Part shown: piece by piece, positions 24,058-35,365 of the stretch
How positions within the stretch are numbered: the first letter of the stretch is position 1
How the letters are laid out: each line of letters opens with the position of its first letter
Source: Corbicula japonica
Lineage: Eukaryota > Mollusca > Bivalvia > Venerida > Cyrenidae
Reading direction: 5' to 3'
DNA length: 64,000 nucleotides
Assembly (NCBI GenBank): GCA_038501625.1
Contig: JAZAYU010000035.1
Coordinates: 692,001-756,000 of the forward strand
Program-made: the position numbers and the translations under genes
The notes under the pieces: generated by a model
What the model was told of the DNA's origin: nothing
The model's database searches: none
What the model saw: the letters and a program-made list of their open reading frames with translations, nothing else

Positions 24058-26965
24058 CGAGTGCAGTGACAACGTCAATGATGACCCTCAACCTTATAAT
24101 GCGATATGAATATTAAAATTAAGTCTAGAAATAATACGAAACGATGTATGTTTTGTTAAATGCGAACCATGACTACAAACAGCACTGTCTTATAAAACAG
24201 AATTGTGTATGTTAATATAACTGAAATGCAATATGACTGAAATGCACATCTGTTGCAACATGGCATCGTCCAGAAAATTATTGACACATTGATTACTCTA
24301 AAGTTCGATGGTTGACGCCCATATTTAATGTTTACTTCAAAAGTAACCTGTCTATTTTAATAGAACAAGAAGTGTTGAAAATGGATAAACAATCAACACA
24401 TTTCTAGACTTAACTTTATACTTGAATAAGATGTTCTTTTCAATGAACTTGTACGATGTACTTCTCATTGAATAAACACGTACCAGCTCGAAAACTTAAT
24501 CATTTTGAACAACAGCAATTCCTTTTATTCCTGTCATCGTGTTCTCGCTGTGTGCTTTTGCGTTCAACATTGCCGAGTAATGGGCTGGTTGGAACTAACT
24601 TACCTAGACAAATTGTATGGGTATGTCTATATATAGGAGCCTAATACAGACCGTTCCAAGGGCGGTAACCCATAAGGAGCTCATTTTGTAGGCTCCCTTT
24701 GAAACTGGTCTTATAAACACAAGCTTGTTTTGGCCCGCTCTACGTCTGTGGTGTGTGGGGAAGCTGGGTTTTATTGAATGTGATTAATGTATTCTCTAAT
24801 ATGCATGTTTTACTTTTATCCATTCAGTAAATAAATTGAATTTTTGATTTTAAAAGTAATGTAACGAAAAATTGTTTCTTTCATGACGTATAAAGTAAAT
24901 CTTATATTTTCTGTACTAAACTTTTTATAAAATGTTATGTCATCAGTATGTTAACGGAGGAAACGACATAACTTCTCATAACTGAATTAATCATATTAAA
25001 TGTGCGGCTACCTGGCGACATTTAATTGTGTATCATCTAGTAACTATAGATAAGGGCACAGATCAAACGTTCTAGCACCATATCTTGCTGCAAACACTTC
25101 ATATGAATATGAGAAAATTAATTTCTTCTGATGAATTAATTTTTTGTTGTAGAGAACATCACTCCTTTTGCAGATTTGTATCTCACCAGAAAAAATACAA
25201 ATTGGTTCAATAACAAAGCCGGAGATATGTTAATATACAAACTCACAAAATAATAGTGTAATGTTTTTTCTTCTTTTTTGTTTTTGTTATTAAAAGGCAG
25301 GGATGTAGTTAGTATTCTGTGTGACGAAGGATAAATTAAGCTACTGATTTTCTCCTATATTAAGCATTTTCAATGATATATTTATGTACGACGCTGACAG
25401 AGAAAGCGTTAACTGCTAGTATGGGTTTTAATTAGGTTTCAGAATACATATCGCATATCAGGGAGCTATTAAAGCTGTCTATTCACAGTTCAGGGTGGAA
25501 TTAACTTCAATGTCCCTGTTGCGATTAATATTTATTGTTTCACTATATTAGGCCTATAATTGACTGAAAATTTCGCTGAAATTTGGACTTATCAGTACAT
25601 GCCAGGATCGGTTGTGAGTTCATTTTACTATGTTAGTAACGCTATAACAACGTTGGCTTTAAATATATGGACTGTGTAAGATTAATACGTCACATTTACT
25701 TTGTTTTCATATCTTCTAAAGTTCATATTTTACATTTATTAATTTGAAAACACTTTATATTTTCATGCTGACCCGTTACCAGGCACCTTTAACTTCGATC
25801 ATTAAACAAAAGCGCCTCCTCGATCTAAGCAGTCCGCGGAAGAAGAAACCCGTCTGTCTTTCTTCAATTTTCAATTCTCTAAGTTTTTGTCATGTTTCGA
25901 ATTTCAAAAAAGATTGTAAATTTAATTATTTTTACATGGGTCGAAATCTCCATAACAATGCTATATTGTTATTTTACATTGCCGTTATGCATTACTTTAG
26001 AAAAATAAATAACAGCGTCTTAAAAGTTCATTAAAAATCCGATTTAATGAAGGGTAACTCATCGATTTAGTAATAGGACATTAAATTAAATATGTTTACC
26101 TTAATACATTTTATTAACTTTGAAGAAACCGATGCCCTTTTCAGTTGTATATTCTGTCACTCACGTTTACCAATCTACATAACATTTCGTTAATGAATTT
26201 GGGTAAAATAAATTGAAGATGTATTGACACGTGAAAAGAATATTTACAATGTTGCGAGTCTAGGTGCAAAAATTAAATAACTTCGGTTGCCGTAAATCAA
26301 ACGCCAAACATCATCAATTGGGGGATTAAAGTTTTATTTCATTAAAAAAAACTTATGAAAAGAATAAATTAATATTAAAATTTACTGGTGCAATGAGCCG
26401 ATTTGGAATGGCATAATGAATCTTTTATTAAACGCAAAATTAAGCTAGTAACTTCCATAGATACTGAAAAAGATGTATCGTTTAAGCAACTACTTGAAAA
26501 ATTCCGTCAATATAGATGTGTGATTGAGCTGGACAGATAAGAGTGAGAGAATAGGGAAGACATGATTAGCGTTAATGAACTCACTCTACATGCCAGAAGT
26601 TGTCAGATACTCTCTTTTTATTATATGATGTGTAATGGCGATATATAAGGTTGAGGTAAAAAAGACTAATTTCCTCAATGAATTTTAGTTGTATTGATGT
26701 CGTAAAAGGAAATTACAGAATAAAGTTTCGCTTAATTAAAATATTATTTGAAATGTGTGTCTACGTGCAGGAATCTTAACGTTGTTTTAGGAAAAAGATA
26801 GTGATATTTGCTGAAGTTGCGTTTTGAACTCAAAAATAGATGTTAGTTTGGCAGGATCAAGCTTTAAATGGATGTTTGAAACTGAGCCGAACATTCTGTC
26901 ATTTATGTTAAGCTAACCGTTTTCTGCGGATTATATTAAAACTGTATCACGCAACACCGGATAAA
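24054..26965. other. Long gene-free stretch before exon G
   Basis: AT-rich. One frame at 25744-26034 has a short basic run (SSPRKKKP), but I find no phase-2 donor and the rest is low-grade AT-driven sequence. Nothing else supported on either strand. Confidence 0.45.
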
Positions 26966-27075
26966 ATGTTAGGAAAAATTGTTCAGTTAGCCAACTTAGC
27001 AAAACAAACAGACGATAGCTCAAACGGGCCAGGGAGGCGCAAATCAAAATTCATCTTCCAGAGTGCTTTACTCAA
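26966..27075 (+). CDS. Array first exon G (ADGB alternative N-terminus)
   Basis: 36 codons plus two bases from ATG 26966 to GTAAGT (phase 2). The start is hydrophobic/amphipathic (MLGKIVQLANLAKQ), followed by a Ser/Asp spacer, GRRKSKF, and FQSALL. The GRRKS is a basophilic-kinase-type site. The opening resembles the short helical start of exon A. Not a cleavable signal peptide. Link to ADGB inferred from phase. Confidence 0.68.
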
Positions 27076-27917
27076 GTAAGTATCAGCCGTAACAGAGCTT
27101 CTTTCAGTTTGTTAGAATTCTGTATTGTCTTTGTTAAGTAATATTGACGGATTTCTCACTTATAACTTCTTACTGCTGTAAAACAATAATTGTATGTCTA
27201 GTTTGTCGGGCTTTTAAGTTCCAAAGCTACTCTGTAAATTTGAATAAGTTTTATGCTAGTTTCCCAAATCACACCAGAATATTTTGACACAATGAAGATT
27301 ATTTCTTAAACCTATATGAATGCTAGAAATTTACGACATTGTTTCTTGTGGTTGTCGTTAACCGTGTTAAAATACCAACTGGTATGTGCATACTAAATTT
27401 ATGTTACTGTCACCATGAGTGCGCTTCCGAGTTCTCTGTTTTGCTTTTTTTATTGAATTCCGCAGTTCTTCAATCAGTGAAACGCTGACATTAAAATCAG
27501 CGTATATATTCGAATAGAATTGGAATCAGTGAAGCAGTTTGATTAATTGTGACACGACTTGCCTATCCTGCATCTTTACGCGGTATCGAACATGGGCAAA
27601 TTAGTCTGCAAACCAAAAGATCAATGGACACGGGTAATTAGCCGCTAGATAAAGCAATGTCTAACAACACATTCAACTTTATAGGACATCTCTGATAAGA
27701 GAGTGTGTGGACTCTCAGAAAATAAGTAATAATGTTCTGATTTTATGTTTCACTTTAAACATATTCACGTTATTTTAAAAACTACGTGGTATTTTCTTAC
27801 TGTGCTGGTCCCCAGTCGGTTATGTTCTACCGACGTACCTACATTAAACTTTTTTTTAATAGCAATATTGTGATTTTGCTCCTGTAATACTAGTATTGTC
27901 TGCTTTCGGTATTTTTT

Positions 27918-27991
27918 AGTTCCGCTGGGGCTCGAACCCAGGAGTTCTTGCGTGCGAAGCAGTAACGGCAAACACTTCACTATGGAACCTT
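27918..27991 (-). pseudogene. Decayed tRNA-Val
   Basis: Retains TTCCGCTGGGGCTCGAACCC (T arm, antisense) and the acceptor outline, but the anticodon stem is mismatched and the D arm altered. Left member of a decayed divergent pair. Confidence 0.7.
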
Positions 27992-28065
27992 GACACACAT
28001 GCTTATATTCTTCATACAAAATATTGGTGTACTTAAATGATTACGACATGTCTGCGATCGATAAG

Positions 28066-28145
28066 TCATCTTTCGTAGTTGTTGGTTGTGGTTATCACGT
28101 CTGCTTTACATGCAGAATGCACTGGGTACGTGCCCTAGCGGAGCC
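28066..28145 (+). pseudogene. Decayed tRNA-Val
   Basis: Keeps GGTTATCACGTCTGCTTTAC and GCAGAA, but the T arm and 3' acceptor are broken (GGGTACGTGCCCTAGCGGAG). Partner of 27918-27991, in the same arrangement as the intact pairs. Confidence 0.7.
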
Positions 28146-28147
28146 AG

Positions 28148-28253
28148 GGCCCAAGATCATAAAAGTAAGATTTGAGATCAATCTCAAATCTCAACGATCT
28201 GATTGGCTGAAATGGCGACTGGTCTCCAGATTTAGTTTTATGATCTTGGGCAC
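28148..28253. mobile_element. MITE family B copy
   Basis: Ends GCCCAAGATCATAAAA and TTTTATGATCTTGGGC; a near-perfect palindrome directly abutting the decayed tRNA-Val. Confidence 0.88.
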
Positions 28254-28609
28254 AGTTCGTTTCTAAATTTTGAACATAATACCTCCGCTGTTTTTTTACA
28301 TGGACTGACAAAATTTTATGCTCACGGTTGTTAAATCACGTGACCGTACTAAAAGCACGTTGAAACGTTAAATATTAAATCATTTATATGTTTCAATATT
28401 AATTTAATTTTTTTATTCAGTAATACTTTCTACCTGAAAAGATGCGGAAAGAACAATTAAATTAAAACTGCAGTAATTGCAAATCATTAACTAGTCTTTA
28501 CGTGTACCCTTTTTCTTAAATTTAAGGTTTTTGTCGTTGTATCTGTACAAAATAGAGCCTTTGAACGTAGGCATGTTCACTTCCTTTAAAAACTATTAAT
28601 TAATAAATA

Positions 28610-28682
28610 TGGTTCCGCTGGGGCTCGAACCCAGGACCTTCTGCGTGTGAAGCAGACGTGATAACCACTACACTACGGAACC
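28610..28682 (-). tRNA. tRNA-Val (CAC)
   Basis: 73 bases, full cloverleaf: acceptor GGTTCCG/CGGAACC, anticodon arm TCTGC-TTCACAC-GCAGA giving anticodon CAC, T arm CTGGG-TTCGAGC-CCCAG, discriminator A. A T-run for pol III termination lies about 20 bases downstream on the minus strand. Divergent to the tRNA at 28772. Confidence 0.95.
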
Positions 28683-28771
28683 CGCGTTAACTTCTTATAC
28701 TTAACCATCTTACGTTTGCAATATCGGTGTACATTATAAAATGTTGACGTACTACTCGAAATGTCAACTTC

Positions 28772-28844
28772 GGTTCCGTAGTGTAGTGGTTATCACGTCT
28801 GCTTTACACGCAGAAGGTCCTGGTTTCAAGCCCCAGCGGAACCA
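28772..28844 (+). tRNA. tRNA-Val (TAC), slightly degraded
   Basis: Same cloverleaf with anticodon loop TTTACAC (anticodon TAC). Two changes from its siblings lie in the T arm (GGTTTCAAG for GGGTTCGAG), giving one T-stem mismatch. TTTT follows at about 28850. May be weakly functional. Confidence 0.88.
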
Positions 28845-28872
28845 AATATTTTACTCTGTAAATTATATTCAC

Positions 28873-29083
28873 TTAACCCTTTTCTCCATATTCGCACCTG
28901 TTAGGCATGGGCGAACAGTGTAGATCCAGATCAGCTTACACACCCGTGCCTTCGCTATGTGATTTATATGATTATTTCTGACCAAAAAGCGACCAGTGCA
29001 GGTCCGGATCGGATGTCGGTTTATCTGGATCTACACTTGTCGCGCATGCGTAAAAATGCGTATTTATTGAGGAAATTGTTAAA
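28873..29083. mobile_element. MITE family A inserted in tRNA-Val repeat unit
   Basis: TTAACCC-type end, GGCGAACAGTGTAGATCCAG and the inverse GATCTACACTTGTCGC, closing at GAGGAAATTGTTAAA. The paralogous unit at 31495-31535 lacks it, providing an empty site. Confidence 0.85.
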
Positions 29084-29550
29084 GTAATTATGTATAACTT
29101 GTAGCAACAAAACACCCCATACCTTCAAACATGGATGCTTTAACTTCAAAACTACCTATATAAATGTTATCTGTTTCATACTTATAATCTTCAAAAGTTA
29201 ATTTGCTAGTCATGTACAAATATGTTAAAAAATACTAATGCAAAGTTAATTGTTATACCATTAAACTTATGAGGAGATGTATCGAAGATTTATATAGGTC
29301 TTTAGATGTATAAGAAACTAAAAAATTGCTATATTTAAAGTAAAAAATTGGGTTGTTTTATCAAAAATTGATAGCAAAACATTTGTAAAATTCTTCGAGT
29401 TTTTTTTCTTTTCGAAGCTTGAGTATTGTGTCATGTTGTTTCAATATTGTAATTCTTTTATGAGGTATAATCTTCGAAACGAATCATGTTCTCTTCCATA
29501 ACTTCCGATTAATTATTAGGATATAAAAATGATGCCAAACGCATTAATTT

Positions 29551-31186
29551 CACAGTGTACACTCGAAAGTCCGACCCTACTTCCGATAGCGCTGATTATA
29601 CACATAGCCATCACGAAGGAGATGGTTAAAAAGCGGGTTAGAAATTGAATAAAGAGTAATTATTTAATTCTTTTACTTTAAAAACTTAGACTAGCAAGAA
29701 ATATAGTGCGTCGAGTTATAAAATGAACCTGATACGACGTTAACTTCGAAAAAATACGATCGATCACCAAAATTTTCAAAAAAAATGTCAATCGTGTCAC
29801 TTCAAACGTCCATTTCAAAGCCTAATTTACATTGTTTGGCCGAAATTCGTTCTACTATGTGAAGTGTATTCATTAACAGGGTTTCGCTGAGTACTGAGGT
29901 TCAGTACTCGAGTAAGTACTGAGTACTGGATGCTTAAGATGTACTCGAGTAAGTACTGAGTACTCACTTTTGCGAGTGTACTTAAGTAAGTACTGAGTAC
30001 TACTTAGAGTACTCGTGAGTATTTTGCGAGTACCAAAAACTTTTAGTATTATTTTTATAATTGTACAGCATACACAATGTACTATTCACTTATTCAAATG
30101 TGGTACGCTCGTATTATTTAATTTATAATGAAGTAGTAATAATTTTATTATTGGCACTGTCACTAGACAAAAATATATAAACACAGTGCTTTTTTTCCTT
30201 CTTTAGTAGCGGCCGTTTATGGGCGCCTTCCCCTCAGAAAATTTCTTTAAAATCATGCAGTTTTCCCCAAAAAGTAACTTTACATCAGGTTTTTTCATTC
30301 CCCTTCAGAGAAAAAGCGTGCTATTTTCCCCCAAATTATAGGGCATTGGCCCCTTCCCCAGGTTGTAATAAAAAGCCCTGACACACAGAAATCATAAGTA
30401 TTCCATTATTGAAACAATGCTTCCATCAACATCTACTTCAACTGGCAAATTAGTCATGTGCATTGCATAGTAACATCATTATAGCCTTTCAAAAGTGTCA
30501 TCTACACCTATGCGGTCTCAACCATTAATCATAATTGCAAAGGTGAGAAAACATATTGTCATCTTCCATTGTATTGTAATAAGGTCATAATCAGTTCTGT
30601 TTACTCCATTGCTAAATCTTAATATAATCTTACTGAATGCACTTTGAATTTTAGTAAGGTACAAATGTATTTCAACCATTGACAATTATAATGATTTATA
30701 TAATGATTTAATATAATACATGAAATAGTATAAAAAACAAGTAAGTATATAAAAGATTTACAAAAGTGTTTAAATTGCCCTGCCCAATATGTGATATTAA
30801 TGAATTATTTCTTACCATTTCATTTATATATTGTGCACTTCATTTGGTTAAGTTTTATTTAATTTCATATTATTTCATTGAAGTGTGAAAGTACTCATAT
30901 AGTACTCGTAAAGAACTCATAAGTACTGACCATTTTTCGACAGTACTTAAGTAAGTACGAGTACTTGTACTCGTAATTTAAGATGAGTACTGAGTCCTGC
31001 CTGCTGAGTACTTAAAAATTGATACTCGAGTAAGTACGAGTACGAGTACAAGTACGAGTAGTGAAACCCTGTTCATTAATGTATCACTTCATGTATTTAA
31101 ATCTTGTCCCAACCCGCTAGTTTTCGAAAAACTCCGATAGCATAGCGCTATCGGAAGTAGGGTCGGACTTTCGAGTGTACACTGTG
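29551..31186. mobile_element. 43-bp-TIR element (MITE) in tRNA-Val repeat unit
   Basis: Exact 43-base terminal inverted repeats at 29551-29593 and 31144-31186 (CACAGTGTACACTCGAAAGT... and inverse). Both ends are flanked by AATTT, a probable 5-bp target duplication. No transposase frame. The paralogous unit near 32175-32190 keeps the uninterrupted target (ATAAATTTGGTTCCGCTGG). Most of the interior is a second, nested element (29877-31071); without it the host element is about 430 bp. Confidence 0.9.
29877..31071. mobile_element. Nested hAT-like non-autonomous element
   Basis: Ends CAGGGTTTCGCT and AGTGAAACCCTG (imperfect TIR), flanked on both sides by the 8-base target duplication TTCATTAA (29869-29876 and 31072-31079). 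CAGGG ends with 8-bp duplications fit the hAT superfamily. Both subterminal regions (about 29888-30040 and 30893-31065) are packed with AGTACTCGAGTAAGTACTGA-type repeats, as expected of transposase-binding arrays. No transposase frame. Confidence 0.82.
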
Positions 31187-31249
31187 AATTTGGTTCCGCC
31201 GGCTATACTGATTTTCATTAAAATCTTCTATTATACAGCGTAAAACTTT

Positions 31250-31322
31250 TGGTTCCACTGAGGCTCGAACCCAGGACCTTCTGCGTGTGAAGCAGACGTG
31301 ATAACCACTACACTACGGAACC
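31250..31322 (-). tRNA. tRNA-Val (CAC), two substitutions
   Basis: Same as 28610-28682 except two bases in the 3' half, each converting a pair to G-U (T stem and acceptor). Anticodon CAC. TTTT lies just downstream on the minus strand. The cloverleaf is still plausible. Confidence 0.9.
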
Positions 31323-31411
31323 TGTTTTTACTCCATGGTCTTTACCGTCTTACGTTTGCAATATTGGTGTACATTATAAAATGTCGACATACTACTCGGT
31401 ATGTCATCTTC

Positions 31412-31484
31412 GGTTCCGTAGTGTAGTGGTTATCACGTCTGCTTTACACGCAGAAGGTCCTGGGTTCGAGCCCCAGCGGAACCA
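31412..31484 (+). tRNA. tRNA-Val (TAC)
   Basis: Perfect cloverleaf with anticodon TAC, T arm CTGGG-TTCGAGC-CCCAG, discriminator A, and TTTT at about 31490. Divergent partner of 31250-31322; the 89-base gap between them is nearly identical to that of the next pair. Confidence 0.96.
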
Positions 31485-31873
31485 AGCATTTTACGCTGTA
31501 AATTTTATTCAGTTCAAGAAAATTTGTATAACTTATAGCAACACACCATCCCATACAAACATGGATGCTTTAACTTCAAAACTACCTATATAAATGTTAT
31601 CTGTTTTATCATTATAATCCTTTAAAGTTAATTTGTAAGTCATGTACAAATATGTCAATTAATACTAATGCAAAGTTAATTGTTATTCCGTTTTAGTTTA
31701 TGAGGAGATGTATATAAAAACGAGGGAACTAGTAAGTTATTTAAGTTAAAAATGGGTTGTTTTATCAAGAAATGATAGCAAATCATTTGTAAAATTCTTT
31801 TCGTTTTTCTTTTCGAAGCTTGATGATTGTGTCATGTTGTTTCAATATGGTAATTCTTTTATGAAATAAACTA

Positions 31874-32093
31874 GTGTCCAAAAGAAACGATACCAAAACT
31901 ATCAATAAAATATTCATTTTAGACCTGACCCATCTTTAAATTCTGTTTATGCTTGTACAGGATTGATGAAATAGATTTTTTGTACACATGCATGATGCTG
32001 TTAAACGGTCTCTCCAATGAATTTGATCAAATGCTCTGTAGCCTTTTGGTTTTATGGCATATCCTTGCAATGGGTATCGTTTCTTTTGGACAC
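31874..32093. mobile_element. 220-bp TIR MITE (TA target)
   Basis: Inverted ends GTGTCCAAAAGAAACGATAC and its complement, flanked by TA on both sides (31872-31873, 32094-32095), as for Tc1/mariner-type MITEs. The paralogous unit at about 29455-29475 has no insert. Confidence 0.85.
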
Positions 32094-32242
32094 TAGTATA
32101 TAATCTTCGAAACGAGCCATGTTCCTTTCCATAACTCCCGAATAATTATTGGGATATAAAAATAAAGCCAAACGTATAAATTTGGTTCCGCTGGCTATAT
32201 AGTTTTCCATTAATTTAATCTAATAAAACAGCGTAAAATGCA

Positions 32243-32315
32243 TGGTTCCGCTGGGGCTCGAACCCAGGACCTTCTGCGTGTGAAGCAGACGTGATAACCA
32301 CTACACTACGGAACC
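32243..32315 (-). tRNA. tRNA-Val (CAC)
   Basis: Identical in sequence to the copy at 28610-28682. TTTT follows on the minus strand within 10 bases. Confidence 0.96.
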
Positions 32316-32404
32316 TGTGTTTAAAGCATGGTCTTTACCGTCTTACGTTTGCAATATTGGTGTACATTATAAAATGTCGACATACTACTCGGTATGTCAT
32401 CTTC

Positions 32405-32477
32405 GGTTCCGTAGTGTAGTGGTCATTACGTCTGCTTTACACGCAGAAGGACCTGGGTTCGAGCCCCAGCGGAACCA
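32405..32477 (+). tRNA. tRNA-Val (TAC), variant D and variable regions
   Basis: Anticodon TAC. Differs from siblings in the D arm (GGTCATTAC for GGTTATCAC) and by one variable-loop base (GGACC for GGTCC). The D-stem change leaves a G-U pair, so folding is preserved. TTTT follows. Confidence 0.9.
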
Positions 32478-33150
32478 ATTGTTTTACGCTGTATTATTAG
32501 AATAAATTAATGAAATATCATGGTCACGGTTCCTTTATCAATTCAAAAATTTTAAATTTCTTAACAGATTCGGATAAAGGAAACCAGTTTGTAACTTGCT
32601 TATTACATTCATAGTTTCGATTGTTATATCCTTAAAGTAATTTTAAACAAATATTTTTTAAATTAAAATTATTAACGTTTTTATTATAATTTGAGGACTG
32701 TAACTCTAGGGTCCCGTATTTTCTCTCTCATACGTGGGTGGGGGATGTTGCAAATAGCGAAAACTGGTTAAAGTACAGAATTTCAGTTTATTGAAAGGAT
32801 ATTTTCATTAATCTTAGTTTATCATATTAACATGTGCACGATAAGTGTAGTCATATTAAGGGGTCGCAAACATTACAAATGGCGAAAACAGGCTAAAACT
32901 TCAAAAGTGAATTTTGGGGGAAATACTTATTGCCACCTAGATTTTAGTAAAGAAATGTATTAAACTAAGGATGTAGTTAGTGTTTGCAAGCTTAATTTAG
33001 TCTAATTCATGTTCTAATTACCAAGCACATACTAAAACAAAAGAAAACCCGTTTGCATGAGAACTCTGTAATTCATGGACAATATACCAAAGCAACTCAT
33101 ATCTGAAATAAGTATATGCTGGTTTACAATGTTTAGTGCCAATTCGTCAA
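32478..33150. other. Gene-free stretch after the tRNA-Val cluster
   Basis: AT-rich; homology to the tandem unit stops shortly after the tRNA. Two diverged GCAAA..GCGAAAAC(A/T)GG(T/C)TAAA echoes at about 32750 and 32865. No gene. Confidence 0.5.
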
Positions 33151-33154
33151 ATTA

Positions 33155-33228
33155 ATGTTAGGGTTTTCAAGAAATTCAAGGAAAACTTACTTCCTGGTTT
33201 TCCTTGAATTTCTTGAAAACCCTAACAT
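33155..33228. repeat. Perfect 32-bp hairpin
   Basis: Arms 33155-33186 and 33197-33228 (beginning ATGTTAGGGTTTTCAAGAAA) are exact reverse complements around a 10-base loop. It could be a minimal MITE or a transcribed hairpin; immediately left of a hAT-like insertion. Confidence 0.93.
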
Positions 33229-33246
33229 GTATAATTTAGTTTCAAT

Positions 33247-33680
33247 TAGTGTTGGGATATCGGTTGCAAATCACAATCGATCATCAGTTGGAATCGGTTG
33301 CCACTTCCGATGTGATTTCACCGATTATTAATCGGTTTATAAATCATATCTGTGTTACATTAACAAATGGTTTCTAATAAGTAGCTTATATAATACCCCT
33401 TATTATTGTGTGTTTGCTGCTACTTTCTACATAACGGTTGGTGTTCCAAGTACAAAAATAAAACTTTTTCACGTGTTTTTATTAAATATGCACTGATTAG
33501 AATGAATGAACAATCATGACTAGTATAAATATTGACCAAGATATGTTTAGTTGTGCAGTAGTTTAGAGTCCGGGGTATACATCGGTTTAAATCGATTATG
33601 AGAGAATGAGATTGATTATCGGCATCGGGAGGTTCTTACTGATGATTAATCGATGTCTTTCGATCATCGGCACATCACTA
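33247..33680. mobile_element. 434-bp hAT-like MITE
   Basis: Ends TAGTGTTGGG and CACATCACTA (imperfect inverted repeats), with the exact 8-base target duplication GTTTCAAT at 33239-33246 and 33681-33688. The interior has repeated ATCGGTTG / CGATTA(T/A)TAATCG motifs in both orientations. No coding capacity. Confidence 0.85.
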
Positions 33681-33896
33681 GTTTCAATTCTAGAGTTCTG
33701 ATGCAAATGGTATTTCCTCCCTGCTATGTAAATATTAGGCATTCTCAATAAAACTCGAGTAGCCAAACGTAAATACCGCCACACGGCACTTTATTTCTTC
33801 ACTTTATTAGGGGGCTCTGAAAAGATACAGCAAAATGATTTGCCATTGAAACCGAAATTGGACATGATGGGAGTCTTTCTCGAATTTCTTTAACTT

Positions 33897-34043
33897 GTGC
33901 CCAAGGTTATAAAACTGAGCATGGAAACCTGTCTCAAATCTCAAGCACCTGATTGGCTGAAATGGCGACCAGTCGCCATTTCAGCCAATCAGATGCTTGA
34001 GATTTGAGACTGGTTTCCAAACTCATGTTAATAACCTTCAGCC
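33897..34043. mobile_element. MITE family B, nearly intact
   Basis: Long palindrome with ends GCCCAAGGTTATAAAACTGA and a TTAATAACCTT-like right end, centre CGACCAGTCGCC. Confidence 0.88.
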
Positions 34044-34306
34044 TTGATTTTTTTCATTTCAGTATTATCTCAACAACATTATTTGATTTGGATATAATGA
34101 TCAGCATTTGCACATGTTACATTTGCTACTAATAATCAAAGATCAGTTGGCATATTCACATTGGCAATATGATCTTCGCTAATGTGAATGGAAGCAGTTA
34201 CATCAGTTAATGATAAATATGAGATTTACCACGTTACGTTTACAATATTTCTGTACAGTACGAGTACGTTATAAAATGTCGACATATCTACTACTATGTC
34301 AACTTC

Positions 34307-34379
34307 GGTTCCGTAGTGTAGTGGTTATCACGTCTGCTTTACACGCAGAAGGTCCTGGGTTCGAGCCCCAGCGGAACCA
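34307..34379 (+). tRNA. tRNA-Val (TAC)
   Basis: Identical to 31412-31484, with the same 5' flank (ATAAAATGTCGACAT) and a TTTT terminator. Its divergent CAC partner is missing; a hAT-like element and a family B MITE lie in that direction. Confidence 0.96.
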
Positions 34380-34551
34380 AGTCTTTTGCTCTCTATTATT
34401 CAATTAACAGCTATCAGACAAATTGCTTTATCGTGTCAATTTCAAACTTGGTAAATTAAATGGAATTTTCCAAAGTGCTGACGTTTTTCTTGTCTTCTGC
34501 TATAGCTATTGTTTTATGTGCTGCATCATTAATGAAAAAAGTTTGTTCCGC

Positions 34552-34912
34552 TTGGCTCGAACCGATGTCCTTCTGCGTTTGAAGTTTTTTTTAAGAATTT
34601 ATGATAATGTTTTCTTCTGCAACATAAGAATTAATTGTACAGAGTTTAATTAATGTTGTAAAACTTGCAGTGTTTAGGTCCAACTATGTAGAGGCTATCA
34701 CGGATGTTTTACACAAAAACTATTTCTCGGATTCGAATCTCGGTGTAAACAAAAAAAAAATAACAGAAAAACATTATTGGTAGAAGATAAAAAGATATTC
34801 ATTTTATCAAACATTTGTTATTTCATGAACTGGCGACCAGATAGTGATCTTTGTGTTTCGGTTTTGTAGTGGTCATTCATCACATATTGCTCCGAGCTCC
34901 ATTTGAATCAAT
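34552..34912. pseudogene. Decayed tRNA-Val remnants
   Basis: Three relics: 34552-34595 (antisense, GTTCCGCTTGGCTCGAACC...CCTTCTGCGT), 34676-34745 (sense, TATGTAGAGGCTATCACGGA and TTTACAC), and 34858-34885 (GGTTTTGTAGTGGTCATTCA). None folds. Confidence 0.65.
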
Positions 34913-35126
34913 TGTTTAGTTTTCTGTGTACTTAGATAAATACAATGCGTGGTACACGTCAAGGCCATGTAAGTTTGAACATCTAAATGATCGTTAAAAT
35001 GTCAAGTTTTCAAAATATGTATCTTTCAGTGTAGTTATCGGTTTCAGTTACCTCCCTTGGTGATAATATGCTAATTTCAAATCATACAGAATGTCAATAA
35101 TTGTGAGTGAGTGTATATAAGCAATT

Positions 35127-35171
35127 TCTTTTCTTTCTTTTTTCTTTTTTTTTTGGGGGGGGGGGGGGGGG
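35127..35171. repeat. Pyrimidine tract followed by poly-G
   Basis: A T/C-rich tract followed by 17 consecutive G (35155-35171). Open frames crossing it are low-complexity artefacts. Confidence 0.92.
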
Positions 35172-35365
35172 CGGGTGATTGGGTGTGGGGGGTGTGGGGG
35201 GTAGGGGTTAATGGATGGAAGGTTCAATGTCTGCCACTTGGATGGCTGGCTGGGCGCTGCCGCCGCATTTATACCTTGCAAACGCAAACTCCTCACAATA
35301 AGATCCCTTTTGTGAAAATATTTCAGACCGTTATTAAATCGTAGAATAAACCTAGTAGGGACATT

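Noticed and set aside
25744..26034. 96-codon frame with SSPRKKKP
   Set aside because: No phase-2 donor and most of the frame is AT-driven; kept only as a note in the gap description.
29888..31065. Repeated GAGTAAGTA strings resembling splice donors
   Set aside because: They belong to the subterminal repeat arrays of the hAT-like element and have no coding frame.
28741..34407. Plus-strand frames sharing an RFRSVVVITSALHAEGPG-like peptide
   Set aside because: These are tRNA-Val(TAC) genes read as protein; the repetition reflects the tRNA array, not a gene family.
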